DNA of 64,000 nucleotides from Moritella sp. 5. Lineage in GTDB: Bacteria > Pseudomonadota > Gammaproteobacteria > Enterobacterales > Moritellaceae. This document shows positions 47,984 to 57,669 of this stretch, piece by piece; position 1 is the stretch's first letter, and each line of letters opens with the position of its first letter. The notes below the pieces were generated by a model. It was not told the origin of the DNA. It saw only the letters and a program-made list of their open reading frames with translations, and ran no database searches. Where the stretch lies: positions 1,116,001 to 1,180,000 of the forward strand of contig NZ_CP056122.1 in assembly GCF_018219455.1 (NCBI RefSeq), written 5' to 3'. A program made the translations under genes and the position numbers.

Positions 47984-48733
47984 GTGTTAAAAGTAAGAGC
48001 GAACATTGCAGAGAAACAAGCGAAAAAGCTCATTTTCGATCTGGTGAAGTACAGTGACCATTCAAATCGAGAGTTGACTGATGGCCTGAAAAATAAAATC
48101 ATCGAGCAGTGGTTCGAGCAGAATAAATATCCGTTTAAGCGTTTAGTTTCAGATACGCGAGATTGGGGATATACGGTACCATTTGTCGAAAATACGATGG
48201 ATAGCAAGGTCTACATCAGCGGTGCTGGCATTATCAATGTAAGTGATTATCAAGGTGAGTTTGAATCAGCACTGGAATACCGTGATGCATCTATTAACAA
48301 CGCCGATACTGAAGCGTACTACGCATGTATTGCGAAACTATTCGCATCTTTAGCATCATATTTATTGCTTAAAGCTGAATGCTACAATGCTGAGAATGAA
48401 AACAAGTTAGAAGACGCTCAAGGAAGCCCTGTTTCTTTAGAAGACAAAATGAAATTGTGGGTTCCAATATTATCTGGCGGCAAAGAACTAGATAGTAGTA
48501 AGAAATCTTGGGAGCTGTTCCAAGCACAATTGGCTCAGTATAATGAGGACGCTATCAATCCTAAATGCTCAGTTCAAGATTTATCATGTGTAGAACTTGC
48601 TGAAAAAGTGAATGACTTGCGAGGTGGTATTATCAATATAATGTATGAGCTCCATGTATTGTTGAATGATGAAATTAAATCTCAGTTGGTCAGGGCTGTC
48701 TATTTTCCCGATGTCTATGTATCCGAGTACTAA
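47984..48733 (+). CDS. Unrecognised 249-residue cytoplasmic protein
   Basis: I do not recognise this protein. It has no signal peptide, membrane helix or nucleotide motif. It is acidic and mostly helical, with a Tyr/Ala/Leu-rich central stretch (about 117-138) and three scattered Cys. I chose GTG 47984, 6 bases after GAAGGAG; the open frame starts at TTG 47969, upstream of that site. It stands alone between the ccm terminator and a palindromic repeat. Confidence 0.75.
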   Translation: MLKVRANIAEKQAKKLIFDLVKYSDHSNRELTDGLKNKIIEQWFEQNKYPFKRLVSDTRDWGYTVPFVENTMDSKVYISGAGIINVSDYQGEFESALEYRDASINNADTEAYYACIAKLFASLASYLLLKAECYNAENENKLEDAQGSPVSLEDKMKLWVPILSGGKELDSSKKSWELFQAQLAQYNEDAINPKCSVQDLSCVELAEKVNDLRGGIINIMYELHVLLNDEIKSQLVRAVYFPDVYVSEY

Positions 48734-48756
48734 GCCAATCCTGTAGGACTTAAATA

Positions 48757-48789
48757 TATACCCAAGCATCTTGAAGTAGCTTGGGTATA
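48757..48789. repeat. Dispersed palindromic element
   Basis: TATACCCAAGC and GCTTGGGTATA form an 11-bp inverted repeat around ATCTTGAAGTA. From memory, very similar ACCCAAGC...CTTGAAG...GCTTGGGTA palindromes are scattered through many Vibrio- and Moritella-like genomes. It lies between convergent genes, where it could also act as a bidirectional terminator. Confidence 0.65.
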
Positions 48790-48835
48790 CCGAGCCGTTC
48801 GCTTCGCTGTATTTAGCCCTCAGCCTTCTACATAA

Positions 48836-49762
48836 TTAGTACATATCAATCCCTTGGTAAGATTGTAAAAATTGCCGACCACAATCAAGTCCTTGTTGAT
48901 AATCATAATCAAGCGATGTCTTTTTGCTACCAATCAATTTTGATTTTAATAACTGAGTTGGATGCAGTTCGTATATGGAAACATCTTCTGGTGGACTCTC
49001 TAAAAACATCTGAGCTCTGATATACGATTCTTCATGATCGATTAAGTTATTCACTATCTCTTTGGTTTTTGAATTTTTAATATACGGTGTTAACTTAGCT
49101 AAAAATTTATGTTCACTTTTGACCTCTGGCGGAGCAGTTCTAATCACAACAATATGCTTATAGCCTCGTCTATGTACCTCTTCTAAAGGTATTGGCGCCT
49201 GCACACCACCATCTAACCAGTGATATTTATTGAGTGTGGCAGGCGTATTATAAATGCCTGGAATAGAACAACTTGCTTTTAATGCCAGCTCCCAGCCAGC
49301 CCCAAATAAGTCAAAATAATCCACCTGGTTATTATCTGCTTGAGTCGCCGCTACTAACACTTCACGGTTTTTCATGTTTTCATCACCACGGTTCCAATCA
49401 AGCGGTATCTTTGTTTTTGTTTGTTCAATCAACCAATCAAGATCCATACCTTTATGATCGAATAAAAAAGAGCGCATGTTAAAGAAGTCTTTATGCATTG
49501 TGGCTTCTGTAATCACACGATAGGCGTGTCGATATTGTCCACAAATATAGGAGGCAAGATTTAATGCGCCTGCCGATGTACCAATTAATAATGAAAACGG
49601 ATTAAATTTTTCTTTAAGAAAAGCATCTAGCACCCCCGCAGTGAAAATACCTTTTTGACCGCCACCTTCGACAACAAGCGCAATGGAATTGGATTTATTA
49701 ATACTGTAATCTCGGTTTTCTTGGGAACGAATTGCTGAATAGTAGTGGTGCTTACCTGGCAT
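48836..49762 (-). CDS. Patatin-like phospholipase (YjjU/RssA type)
   Basis: A 308-residue Ser-Asp dyad lipid hydrolase. Near residue 31 VVEGGGQKGIFTAGVLDAF gives the oxyanion hole; LLIGTSAGALNLAS has the nucleophile Ser in GTSAG; WLDGGVQAPIPLEE has the catalytic Asp in DGG. No signal peptide, so probably cytoplasmic or membrane-associated. I chose ATG 49762 with TTAGGAG 5-6 bases upstream; the frame extends to 49816. Substrate unknown. Confidence 0.9.
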   Translation of the reverse strand: MPGKHHYYSAIRSQENRDYSINKSNSIALVVEGGGQKGIFTAGVLDAFLKEKFNPFSLLIGTSAGALNLASYICGQYRHAYRVITEATMHKDFFNMRSFLFDHKGMDLDWLIEQTKTKIPLDWNRGDENMKNREVLVAATQADNNQVDYFDLFGAGWELALKASCSIPGIYNTPATLNKYHWLDGGVQAPIPLEEVHRRGYKHIVVIRTAPPEVKSEHKFLAKLTPYIKNSKTKEIVNNLIDHEESYIRAQMFLESPPEDVSIYELHPTQLLKSKLIGSKKTSLDYDYQQGLDCGRQFLQSYQGIDMY

Positions 49763-50187
49763 TAAAACTCCTAAAGTCATCCTGTTCAAGGCTCGTAAAA
49801 ACACGCGACAATACACGAATTATTTGTTTAGATAAGTAATTACATCGAGGGCGTTATGCTATTTCAGCCACAATAAATGACCTTCAATAAGCTAATACTA
49901 CAGAATGTTTTCTTATGTGACTTTCGAGTTAGAGACATTATATATCTAAAAAAGGACAAGGTTAGCTACCGATAATTTGTGAGTGTAGATAATAAGTTCT
50001 GAATTGGAGTGTGACCAGTAACTCTTCTGGTCAGCAGGAGATTATTCAGTTTGAAAGTGAGACCGGTAAATCCTGACTTATTAACGGAGATTAGAATGAA
50101 TGTGAACTCAGATATACAAAATTGGTGGTTCAGGCTTTGGAGCAACGCGCGATAGAGGTTATAACGCTGTTATTAAAATATAACCTG
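49763..50187. other. Intergenic stretch without a recognised gene
   Basis: AT-rich gap between the two minus-strand accessory genes. It must hold the promoter of the patatin gene, but I see no convincing boxes, hairpin or ORF. Confidence 0.5.
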
Positions 50188-50844
50188 TTAGGTATGTATT
50201 AAGGTTGTGGTTAGTCTATCGCCAATTTTTGCACTTGGCCACTTTTTAGGCAGACATACCGACTTATAATTTGAAATGAAATTCGAGATATTGTTTGTTT
50301 CATTTAGCTTACCAGTTATTAAGTAGGAGCCAGCATTGGCATCGTAAAATGTTAATGTCCCCTGATCATAATAAAAGGCTATGCAATGGGCGGAGTCACC
50401 GACCGGGAAAGATACAAGAATACCAAATTTTCTTAATTCCATATTCGATGAACGCTGTAAGTAGCCAGCCAGCGACGAAAATGTAGCGCCCCTCCAGGCA
50501 AAGAGAGGCTTAGACTGTAAGTTCACGAGTCGAGCCAGTATTGCCATTTGTTGAGGGCCTGTGTAGTCAGGTTGTTGGCGTGATGTCTTCTGCAATAAAT
50601 TAGCTATCCCCGTAACCCGAGCAGCTCTTTTACTGTTCACGACATTTTTATGCGCTAGCCGGGGAAATTGCGTTCTTTGATAAAAACGATGAGTTAATTG
50701 CTCCTTCAACCAAATGATGGCTAAGTCGGAACAAAATCCGTTTGTATCTGTAATGTCTAATTTGTCAATCGTGTGACGCTGTTGTGACTTAGATAGTTTT
50801 GATGAGTAATTGTTTAAGCTATTGTAGAATTTATTTCCTGACAT
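50188..50844 (-). CDS. YopT-like (C58) cysteine protease-like protein
   Basis: A 218-residue protein with no signal peptide. Its candidate triad is Cys38 (NGFCSDLAIIWLKEQ), His153 (GDSAHCIAFYY) and Asp168 (TFYDANAGSYLI). Order, spacing (115 and 15 residues) and the surrounding pattern C...W, H.IA.., F.D.N.G match, from memory, the YopT/AvrPphB peptidase family (C58), whose members are often type III effectors or toxin domains. AAGGA lies 5 bases before the ATG. No secretion genes or chaperone are adjacent. Function inferred; the fold could also be another papain-like hydrolase. Confidence 0.65.
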   Translation of the reverse strand: MSGNKFYNSLNNYSSKLSKSQQRHTIDKLDITDTNGFCSDLAIIWLKEQLTHRFYQRTQFPRLAHKNVVNSKRAARVTGIANLLQKTSRQQPDYTGPQQMAILARLVNLQSKPLFAWRGATFSSLAGYLQRSSNMELRKFGILVSFPVGDSAHCIAFYYDQGTLTFYDANAGSYLITGKLNETNNISNFISNYKSVCLPKKWPSAKIGDRLTTTLIHT

Positions 50845-51153
50845 ATATCCTTCTGATATTTTTGATTATTCAATGTTATCTCGTGTGACGGAGATGTATG
50901 TAATATACCATATAATTAAATTTAACAAGAAATGGGTGTGTAAGTAAAAGTAAGGCTATGCTTTGCTAAATGATAATGCTGGGCTCATATGCTTTTAGTG
51001 TTAAGCGATCAGGATCTTGTTGTAAAATTCGCGCCTCAAATAAGCCAGTAATAAAATTAAAATGGCGACTGTAGATGAACGGGGACTTGCTATTATCGAT
51101 AAAATACCTATGATACGCGCTCTATTACTTCGATTATTGAATGCGGGTTGACT
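50845..51153. other. Divergent intergenic region
   Basis: AT-rich region between the YopT-like gene and roxA. It must contain promoters in both directions; I see no specific operator, hairpin or further ORF. Confidence 0.5.
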
Positions 51154-52293
51154 ATGTATAAATTAAATCTTGATATTGCTGATTTCATGGAAAATTATTG
51201 GCAGAAAAAACCACTGTTAATTAAAGCGGGATTCAAGGATTTTATCGATCCAATCAGCCCGGATGAAATTGCTGGTTTAGCGATGGAAGAAGAGATTACG
51301 TCACGTATGGTTTCACGTGAAGATGGTAAGTGGGAAGCTAAATGCGGTCCGTTTACTGACTTTGAGCGTATGGAAGCACCGGGCGCCGCTATCTTAGTAC
51401 AAGCGATTAATCACTGGCATGATCCTTCCGCTGAATTAGCAAATACCTTTAATTTTATTCCTAGCTGGCGCTTTGATGATCTGATGGTTTCTTATAGCAC
51501 AGATACAGGTGGTGTAGGTCCGCATATCGATCGTTACTGTGTATTCATCATTCAAGGTCTAGGAAAGCGTCACTGGCGTGTTGGCGCTCAGGATATGAAT
51601 CCTCAAGAGTTTGCTGCAAACGGCGCGTTGAAGCATTGTGAAGCGTTTGATGCCGTTATTGATACGGTATTAGAACCAGGTGATATTTTATATATCCCAC
51701 CTTATGCACCGCATGAAGGTTATGCTGTTGGCGAAGCGATTAACTACTCTGTTGGTTTCCGTGCACAAGACCAGAAAGAACTGTTAAATGACTTTGGTGA
51801 TTACCTATTACAACAGGACAAAGAGTTTGTTCGTTATAGCGATCCTAAGTTACAACCACGTGCACAGCATGGTTCTATCGAATCTGGTGAAGTGCAAGGT
51901 TTAACAGATATCATGACATCGTTAATGGCTGATAAAAGCGTTATGCATGATTTCCTTGGCCGTCATTACAGTGAATCTGCGCACGAATTAGATTTAGTAG
52001 CACCTGAAGGTGGTTACATTGCAGATTACGCGATTGTAGTAGATGAAATTGGCATGGAATCTTACTTACGTAAAGTGAATGGATTGAAGACATTATACTT
52101 CCCTGAAATGCCAACGAGTTGCTTTATTGATGGTGAGCGTTATGACTTTGACGCAAGCATTGCTGCAAGTGTACAGACGTTATGTAACACTACTGAGCAG
52201 TCAGCAAAAGAACTTGAAGTATTAATGGAAGATAAAGTATTTGGTCAACTGTTGATTGAATGGGTTAACTTAGGTTACTGGCACTTCGAGTAA
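51154..52293 (+). CDS. roxA: 50S ribosomal protein L16 arginine hydroxylase RoxA/YcfD
   Basis: A 379-residue JmjC-type 2-oxoglutarate/Fe(II) oxygenase that hydroxylates an Arg of ribosomal protein L16. N-terminus ADFMENYWQKKPLLIK is typical. The iron ligands are His and Asp of GVGPHIDRYCVF and the His of YAPHEGYAVG. The C-terminal part is a winged-helix/dimerisation region. I chose ATG 51154; a TTG two codons upstream opens the frame. Confidence 0.93.
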   Translation: MYKLNLDIADFMENYWQKKPLLIKAGFKDFIDPISPDEIAGLAMEEEITSRMVSREDGKWEAKCGPFTDFERMEAPGAAILVQAINHWHDPSAELANTFNFIPSWRFDDLMVSYSTDTGGVGPHIDRYCVFIIQGLGKRHWRVGAQDMNPQEFAANGALKHCEAFDAVIDTVLEPGDILYIPPYAPHEGYAVGEAINYSVGFRAQDQKELLNDFGDYLLQQDKEFVRYSDPKLQPRAQHGSIESGEVQGLTDIMTSLMADKSVMHDFLGRHYSESAHELDLVAPEGGYIADYAIVVDEIGMESYLRKVNGLKTLYFPEMPTSCFIDGERYDFDASIAASVQTLCNTTEQSAKELEVLMEDKVFGQLLIEWVNLGYWHFE

Positions 52294-52335
52294 CGGTTAA
52301 TACTCTGTTAGGTTAAGTTAATAAGCACAATAAAT

Positions 52336-52370
52336 AGCACTAAGGCTTGATGGTCTTGGTGCTTTTTTTT
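52336..52370 (+). terminator. Terminator after roxA
   Basis: AGCACTAAG and CTTGGTGCT (one G-U pair) flank a 10-base loop and run into eight T. Confidence 0.88.
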
Positions 52371-52500
52371 GTCTGTAATTTGGCAGTAATAGTAAAGCTA
52401 GCAGAGTAGAGGATAAGAAAAGATAAGATAAGAAAAAAAAGAGGTTAAATATTATCGGCTAAGCTGGAATCGGGTAGCAGGGCGTTCACTGTTTTTCAGG

Positions 52501-52537
52501 AAAAAAATAACCCCAGTTATTTGCATAACTGGGGTTA
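52501..52537 (-). terminator. Terminator of the EF-G gene
   Basis: TAACCCCAGTTAT and ATAACTGGGGTTA form a perfect 13-bp stem with a TTGC loop. Seven A on the plus strand give the T-run in the minus-strand direction, matching the gene that ends at 52562. Confidence 0.92.
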
Positions 52538-52561
52538 GGAAGATTAACTAAAAATAATTAC

Positions 52562-54649
52562 TTATTTTTTAGCGTTCTCTTCTTTAACTTTAGCGATAAC
52601 GCCTTCAGCTACGTTAGCTGGACAAGGGTTGTAGTGTGAGAACTCCATAGAGAACTGACCACGACCAGATGTCATAGTACGTAGTGAACCGATGTAACCA
52701 AACATTTCTGAAAGAGGTACGTCAGCTTTAATACGAACACCAGTATTACCAGCTTCTTGACCTGCGATCATACCACGACGACGGTTAAGATCACCAATTA
52801 CGTCACCAACATGATCGTCTGGCGTGAATACGTCAACTTTCATGATAGGTTCAATCAGCTGAGCACCCGCTTTAGGGATAGACTGACGGAATGCACCACG
52901 TGCAGCAAGTTCGAATGCTACTGCTGATGAATCCACTGCGTGGAAGCCACCATCGAATAGTTCGATTTCAACGTCTAGTACTGGGAAGCCAGCTAGAACA
53001 CCAGTGTCCATCAAGCTCTTGAAGCCTTTCTCAACAGCTGGGAAGAATTCTTTAGGAACGTTACCACCAACAACTGATGCTGTGAAAACGAAACCTGAAC
53101 CTGGTTCACCTGGCTTGATACGGTAATCGATTTTACCGAATTGACCACTACCACCAGATTGTTTCTTATGCGTGTAGCTATCTTCAATCGCTTGCGTAAT
53201 AGTTTCACGGTAAGCAACCTGAGGAGCACCAACAACTAGATCAACGCCGTATGTACGCTTAAGGATATCAACCTTAATGTCTAGGTGAAGTTCACCCATA
53301 CCTGAAAGGATTGTTTCACCTGAATCTTGGTCAGTTTCAACTTTGAATGTTGGATCTTCAGCAACCATTTTACCGATCGCAATACCCATTTTCTCAGTAG
53401 AACCTTTATCTTTAGGTGTTACAGAGATAGAGATTACTGGTTCAGGGAATACCATTGCTTCTAGAATGATAGGATCTTTCGGATCACATAAAGTGTGACC
53501 AGTTTGAACGTTACCTTTCATACCTACGATTGCAATGATGTCACCAGCTTGAGCGCTAGTTAATTCGTTACGATCGTCAGCTTGCATTTCACACATACGA
53601 CCAACACGCTCAGTTTTACCTGTTGCAGCGTTAAGGATCGTATCACCTTTTTTCAATGTACCTGAGTAGATACGAACGAAAGTAAGTGCACCAAAACGGT
53701 CATCTGAAATTTTAAATGCTAACGCTTTAAAAGTTTCATCAGTTGAAACAAGTGCAAATTTACCTGTTGCTTCGCCTTCTTCATCCGTAAGCGGTTGAGG
53801 ATCAACATCAGTTGGGCTAGGTAGGTAATCAACAACAGCATCAAGAATTAGTTGCATACCTTTGTTCTTGAATGCTGAACCACAGTAAGTTGGGAAGAAG
53901 TCCATTGTACGTGTACCTTTACGGATACAACGTTTGATTTCTTCGATAGAAGGTTCAGTACCTTCCATGTAAGCTTCCATTAGGTCATCGTCTTGCTCTA
54001 CAGCAGTTTCGATTAGCATTTCACGGTATTCTTCTACTTTGTCAGCCATGTCCGCAGGAACATCTTGAATTTCGTAGTTTTCTGGAAGACCAGTTTCATC
54101 CCAAACATATGCTTGACGAGTAAGAAGGTCAACAACACCAACGAAATCATCTTCGATACCGATTGGTAGAACCATAACTAGTGGGTTAGCATCTAGTACG
54201 TCTTGAGTTTGCTTAACAACACGGTAAAAATCAGCACCCATACGGTCTAATTTGTTTACGAAGATGATACGAGCAACTTCTGAGTCATTCGCATAACGCC
54301 AGTTAGTTTCTGATTGCGGTTCAACACCACCAGAACCACAGAAAACACCGATACCGCCATCAAGTACTTTAAGTGAACGGTAAACTTCTACTGTGAAGTC
54401 AACGTGTCCAGGAGTATCGATAACGTTAAAACGGTGATTATCCCAGAAGCAAGTTACAGCTGCTGACTGAATAGTAATACCGCGCTCAGCTTCCTGTTCC
54501 ATGAAATCTGTAGTTGATTCACCGTCATGAACTTCACCAGTTTTGTGGATCTGACCAGTAAGTTTTAGGATACGTTCAGTTGTTGTTGTTTTACCAGCAT
54601 CAACGTGAGCGAAGATACCGATATTTCTGTATTTAGATAAATCTGCCAT
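52562..54649 (-). CDS. fusA2: Elongation factor G (second, stand-alone copy)
   Basis: A 695-residue translocase GTPase. G1 [16 protein letters not shown]2 [11 protein letters not shown]3 DTPGHVDFT and G4 VNKLDRMG are complete, and domains II-V follow through [21 protein letters not shown]. It is not next to rpsL, rpsG or tuf, so it is not the str-operon copy but the extra fusA2-type paralogue seen in vibrios and relatives. Whether it serves elongation or ribosome recycling cannot be told from sequence here. Confidence 0.93.
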   Translation of the reverse strand: MADLSKYRNIGIFAHVDAGKTTTTERILKLTGQIHKTGEVHDGESTTDFMEQEAERGITIQSAAVTCFWDNHRFNVIDTPGHVDFTVEVYRSLKVLDGGIGVFCGSGGVEPQSETNWRYANDSEVARIIFVNKLDRMGADFYRVVKQTQDVLDANPLVMVLPIGIEDDFVGVVDLLTRQAYVWDETGLPENYEIQDVPADMADKVEEYREMLIETAVEQDDDLMEAYMEGTEPSIEEIKRCIRKGTRTMDFFPTYCGSAFKNKGMQLILDAVVDYLPSPTDVDPQPLTDEEGEATGKFALVSTDETFKALAFKISDDRFGALTFVRIYSGTLKKGDTILNAATGKTERVGRMCEMQADDRNELTSAQAGDIIAIVGMKGNVQTGHTLCDPKDPIILEAMVFPEPVISISVTPKDKGSTEKMGIAIGKMVAEDPTFKVETDQDSGETILSGMGELHLDIKVDILKRTYGVDLVVGAPQVAYRETITQAIEDSYTHKKQSGGSGQFGKIDYRIKPGEPGSGFVFTASVVGGNVPKEFFPAVEKGFKSLMDTGVLAGFPVLDVEIELFDGGFHAVDSSAVAFELAARGAFRQSIPKAGAQLIEPIMKVDVFTPDDHVGDVIGDLNRRRGMIAGQEAGNTGVRIKADVPLSEMFGYIGSLRTMTSGRGQFSMEFSHYNPCPANVAEGVIAKVKEENAKK

Positions 54650-54886
54650 TATGTTCTCTATAATTTATTTATTTAAAGATTCGCGCGGAGTATATCACGT
54701 TTTTTTGAGAACAAAAAAGAGATAGGGGGCTATAAGATGCATTTACGGTGTTTTTTTCCATTTCGATATAATTAATTTACATTAAGGCTATAAAAATCGG
54801 ATTTCAGGCAAAATAGTTGGGTTTATATTCTAAAAAAAGGCGCAATTTTAGCCGAGCCTGTTTTTTATATACTGCCTATATATGAT

Positions 54887-55402
54887 TTAAAACTGTTTTA
54901 ATAAGCTTGAATTGTAGTCATCAAGGGTAATAGTTAAATTATTTTCTGCTATGAGGTTATCTAATATTGCTATGTCGGCGATTAAACTTTCCATCGTTAA
55001 TGTATTGTTGTCTAAATGGTATTGTTGCTTCGATGCCGTGTAATAGTAATTTAGGATGGTGATAGCATCGATATTGGTGTTGTTACTGTCCCTTAATGCC
55101 GTTTTTATATGGTGAAGTTTGCGGTAAATTTTATTGTTTGCTTGTTTTAGATCCCAGACATACATGACTTCAATTAAATAGGGATGAAGGCGGATAAACC
55201 TGAATGCTACCAACAAGCTAATCACCCCCAGAATTACGCCAGCTAAATTTAGTTTAAAATTGTTCTCGTCAGCGCCGCCAAAAAAATGGATTAACACTTG
55301 GCCATAAAATAATGCAAACACGATTAACACCGCTGTCGCGACAATACTCGCCATGTTTAAGTGTTTACGGTAACGAATTTTGTCTATTTGTTGTAATTTC
55401 AT
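54887..55402 (-). CDS. DUF3087 family membrane protein
   Basis: A 171-residue protein with a basic N-terminus (IDKIRYRKHLN), two membrane helices (about 17-39 and 50-68) and a cytoplasmic helical domain. The pattern fits DUF3087, of unknown function. It is monocistronic, with no recognised partner. Confidence 0.75.
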   Translation of the reverse strand: MKLQQIDKIRYRKHLNMASIVATAVLIVFALFYGQVLIHFFGGADENNFKLNLAGVILGVISLLVAFRFIRLHPYLIEVMYVWDLKQANNKIYRKLHHIKTALRDSNNTNIDAITILNYYYTASKQQYHLDNNTLTMESLIADIAILDNLIAENNLTITLDDYNSSLLKQF

Positions 55403-55559
55403 TTACTTTTCGCTCTTTAATGAAGAGTGAATATTCTAGCAAATACGGGCGTAAATAATAATATTAACTAAGGACAAATGATTAAATAAATGTAAAAAAA
55501 TTGCGAGTCGATTGAATTGGGGGGTGTCAAACTTGGCGTGTTAAAGGATTCTTAAAGAA

Positions 55560-55590
55560 GCACATTGCCTTGTGATTAAAGACAATGTGC
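55560..55590 (-). terminator. Probable terminator of rhlE
   Basis: GCACATTG (55560-55567) and CAATGTGC (55583-55590) pair around a 15-base loop. On the minus strand the hairpin is followed by TTCTTT. It lies 74 bases after the rhlE stop. Confidence 0.55.
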
Positions 55591-55663
55591 AATACGATTA
55601 TTTATTGATAAGCCACTGTAAAATAATAGCTAAGTCACTATAAATAAATCATGTTAGCTGCAA

Positions 55664-57010
55664 TTATTTCGCGCTATCGTTTGCAGAGCCAGCAGGACGA
55701 CGACGGTTGCCTTTATTTGCTGATGGATTTACTTCACTGCGTGGGCCGGTGTGACGACGGTTCTTACTTGCCGGCTTGTGACCACGTGAATTTTCACCTG
55801 AACGTTGACCATCTTGATGATCTCTCTTTGGCTTTTTCGCTTTTGGTGGACGAATACCCGGTGTAGTCGGGAATGAATCCATTGGTGCAAAACCGTCTAC
55901 AACAACACGCTCAAGGTGCTTCTGCGTTAATTGTTCAATCGCTACAAGCTCTTTAATTTCGTCATGACAAACTAATGAGATTGCAGTACCTTCAGCGCCA
56001 GCACGACCAGTACGACCGATACGGTGAACATAATCTTCTGGTACGTTTGGTAAATCGAAGTTAACTACTTGTGGTAGTTGCTCGATATCGATACCACGAG
56101 CGGCAATATCAGTCGCAATAAGTGCTCTTACTTCACCTGATTTGAAGTTCGCTAGTGCTTTAGTTCGTGCACTCTGGCTCTTGTTACCGTGAATAGCTGC
56201 AGCATTAATACCTTGCTCTTCTAGGTGTTTGGTTAACTTGTTCGCGCCGTGCTTAGTTTTAGTAAATACCAACACTTGCTTCCAGTCGTTTTCTTTAATT
56301 AGGTGTGTTAGAAGAAGTGGTTTTTTCTTCTTATCAACTGGGTGCATCCATTGTTCAACCGATTTAGCAGCTGCATTACGCGGCGTCACTGAAATTTCAA
56401 CTGGATCGTTGATTAAGCCTTTAGCAAGTTGGCGGATGTCATCTGAAAAGGTTGCTGAGAATAATAAGTTTTGACGTTTTTGTGGTAGCACCGCAAGGAC
56501 TTTACGGATATCACGTAAGAAACCCATATCAAGCATGCGATCGGCTTCATCTAATACCAAAATTTCTAATTGGTGAAAGCGAATAGCGTTTTGATTATAT
56601 AAATCTAATAAACGGCCAGGCGTTGCTACTAAGATATCTACACCACGACGTAAACGCGCCATTTGTGGGTTAATTTTAACGCCACCAAATACCACTGTCG
56701 AAGTTAAACGTAAATGCTTGCTATATACTTCAACGTTTTCTGCAATCTGTGCTGCGAGTTCACGTGTCGGCGTTAAGATTAATGTACGTGCTTGATTGGC
56801 ACGTGGACGTGGGCCTTGGCTTAACTTTTCTAAAATAGGTAGAGTAAAACCAGCTGTTTTACCTGTCCCTGTTTGTGCCGCAGCCATTACATCCCTACCT
56901 GACAGTACAGCTGGTATTGCTTGCGCCTGAATTGCCGATGGTGTGTCGTAGCCTTTTTCTGCTACAGCCTTTAGGATTGGTGCGGATAAACCGAGGTCGG
57001 TAAAACTCAT
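55664..57010 (-). CDS. rhlE: DEAD-box RNA helicase RhlE
   Basis: A 448-residue helicase. Q-motif [11 protein letters not shown], motif [13 protein letters not shown], motif [14 protein letters not shown], motif III FSATF, and motif [12 protein letters not shown] are intact. The core ends near 375 and is followed by a basic, disordered tail rich in Lys, Arg, Gly and Asn, as in RhlE. It remodels RNA in ribosome assembly and cold adaptation. Confidence 0.93.
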   Translation of the reverse strand: MSFTDLGLSAPILKAVAEKGYDTPSAIQAQAIPAVLSGRDVMAAAQTGTGKTAGFTLPILEKLSQGPRPRANQARTLILTPTRELAAQIAENVEVYSKHLRLTSTVVFGGVKINPQMARLRRGVDILVATPGRLLDLYNQNAIRFHQLEILVLDEADRMLDMGFLRDIRKVLAVLPQKRQNLLFSATFSDDIRQLAKGLINDPVEISVTPRNAAAKSVEQWMHPVDKKKKPLLLTHLIKENDWKQVLVFTKTKHGANKLTKHLEEQGINAAAIHGNKSQSARTKALANFKSGEVRALIATDIAARGIDIEQLPQVVNFDLPNVPEDYVHRIGRTGRAGAEGTAISLVCHDEIKELVAIEQLTQKHLERVVVDGFAPMDSFPTTPGIRPPKAKKPKRDHQDGQRSGENSRGHKPASKNRRHTGPRSEVNPSANKGNRRRPAGSANDSAK

Positions 57011-57327
57011 ATAGTGTCTCTTTATCTAGATGGTTGCTATTTAATGGATTGTGCTTAGTATAACAGCGGTGCTGCAGGGTACATGATAGACTGTCTAAGT
57101 GCAAACTAGATAATTATTGCTATCTATAGCGCAATGGTAAATAACTTTGTTGACAGCAAATTTTAAGTCTATATAATTCGCAGCAGCTTTAAGGTTAGTT
57201 TTATGAATGAATTCCATTTCGAAGTTTTTTTTAGTACCTCGTCCTGTTTGATCATAAGTAAGTAGTAACACTTCCAGCAACACCGGCTTTATGCCAATTA
57301 AATTACTCTGATAAATAGGATTCTATT
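57011..57327. other. Divergent region between rhlE and the cold-shock gene
   Basis: The region must hold the promoters of both genes. The part nearest the cold-shock gene is probably its long 5' untranslated leader, as is usual for cspA-type mRNAs; AGGA precedes the ATG. A minus-strand open frame at 57095-57283 has no family likeness and is not called. Confidence 0.5.
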
Positions 57328-57534
57328 ATGTCTACAATTACTGGTACAGTAAAATGGTTCAACGAAACTAAAGGTTTCGGTTTCATTCAACAAGAAAACG
57401 GCCCTGATGTGTTCGCACATTTCAGCGCTATCAAGAGCGACGGTTTCCGTACTCTTCTTGAAAACCAAAAAGTTGAATTCACTGTTGTTGACGGCCAAAA
57501 AGGTCCTCAAGCAGAAAACATCGTAGTACTTTAA
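57328..57534 (+). CDS. Cold-shock protein, CspA family
   Basis: A 68-residue OB-fold protein. The RNA-binding motifs RNP1 (KGFGFIQQ) and RNP2 (DVFAHFSAI) are intact, and the start [16 protein letters not shown] is typical. It melts RNA structure at low temperature. It lies between two RNA helicase genes, divergent from rhlE and upstream of dbpA. Confidence 0.96.
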   Translation: MSTITGTVKWFNETKGFGFIQQENGPDVFAHFSAIKSDGFRTLLENQKVEFTVVDGQKGPQAENIVVL

Positions 57535-57605
57535 TTCTTTTGAATTAATAGTCACTAAGATTGTTAACTTAAATGGATTGATGATAAATCAAAAAGTTTA
57601 AGTAT

Positions 57606-57637
57606 AAAGGGCATGTTCTTCGGAGCTTGCCCTTTTT
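57606..57637 (+). terminator. Terminator between the cold-shock gene and dbpA
   Basis: AAAGGGCA and TGCCCTTT form the base of a long hairpin closed by a TTCG loop, followed by T. It lies inside the open frame that extends upstream of dbpA, which argues against the longer dbpA start. Confidence 0.88.
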
Positions 57638-57669
57638 GTTTTATCTCCTATTCATTTAAGGTATGTACT

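Noticed and set aside
55651-55866. 71-codon plus-strand open frame at the rhlE 3' end
   Set aside because: Antisense to the basic tail of rhlE, with no supporting signal.
57095-57283. 62-codon minus-strand open frame in the cold-shock leader region
   Set aside because: No ribosome binding site or family likeness; it overlaps the expected promoter and leader of the cold-shock gene.
57613-57669. N-terminal extension of dbpA
   Set aside because: It overlaps a UUCG-loop terminator and does not resemble the DbpA N-terminus; GTG 57670 fits.
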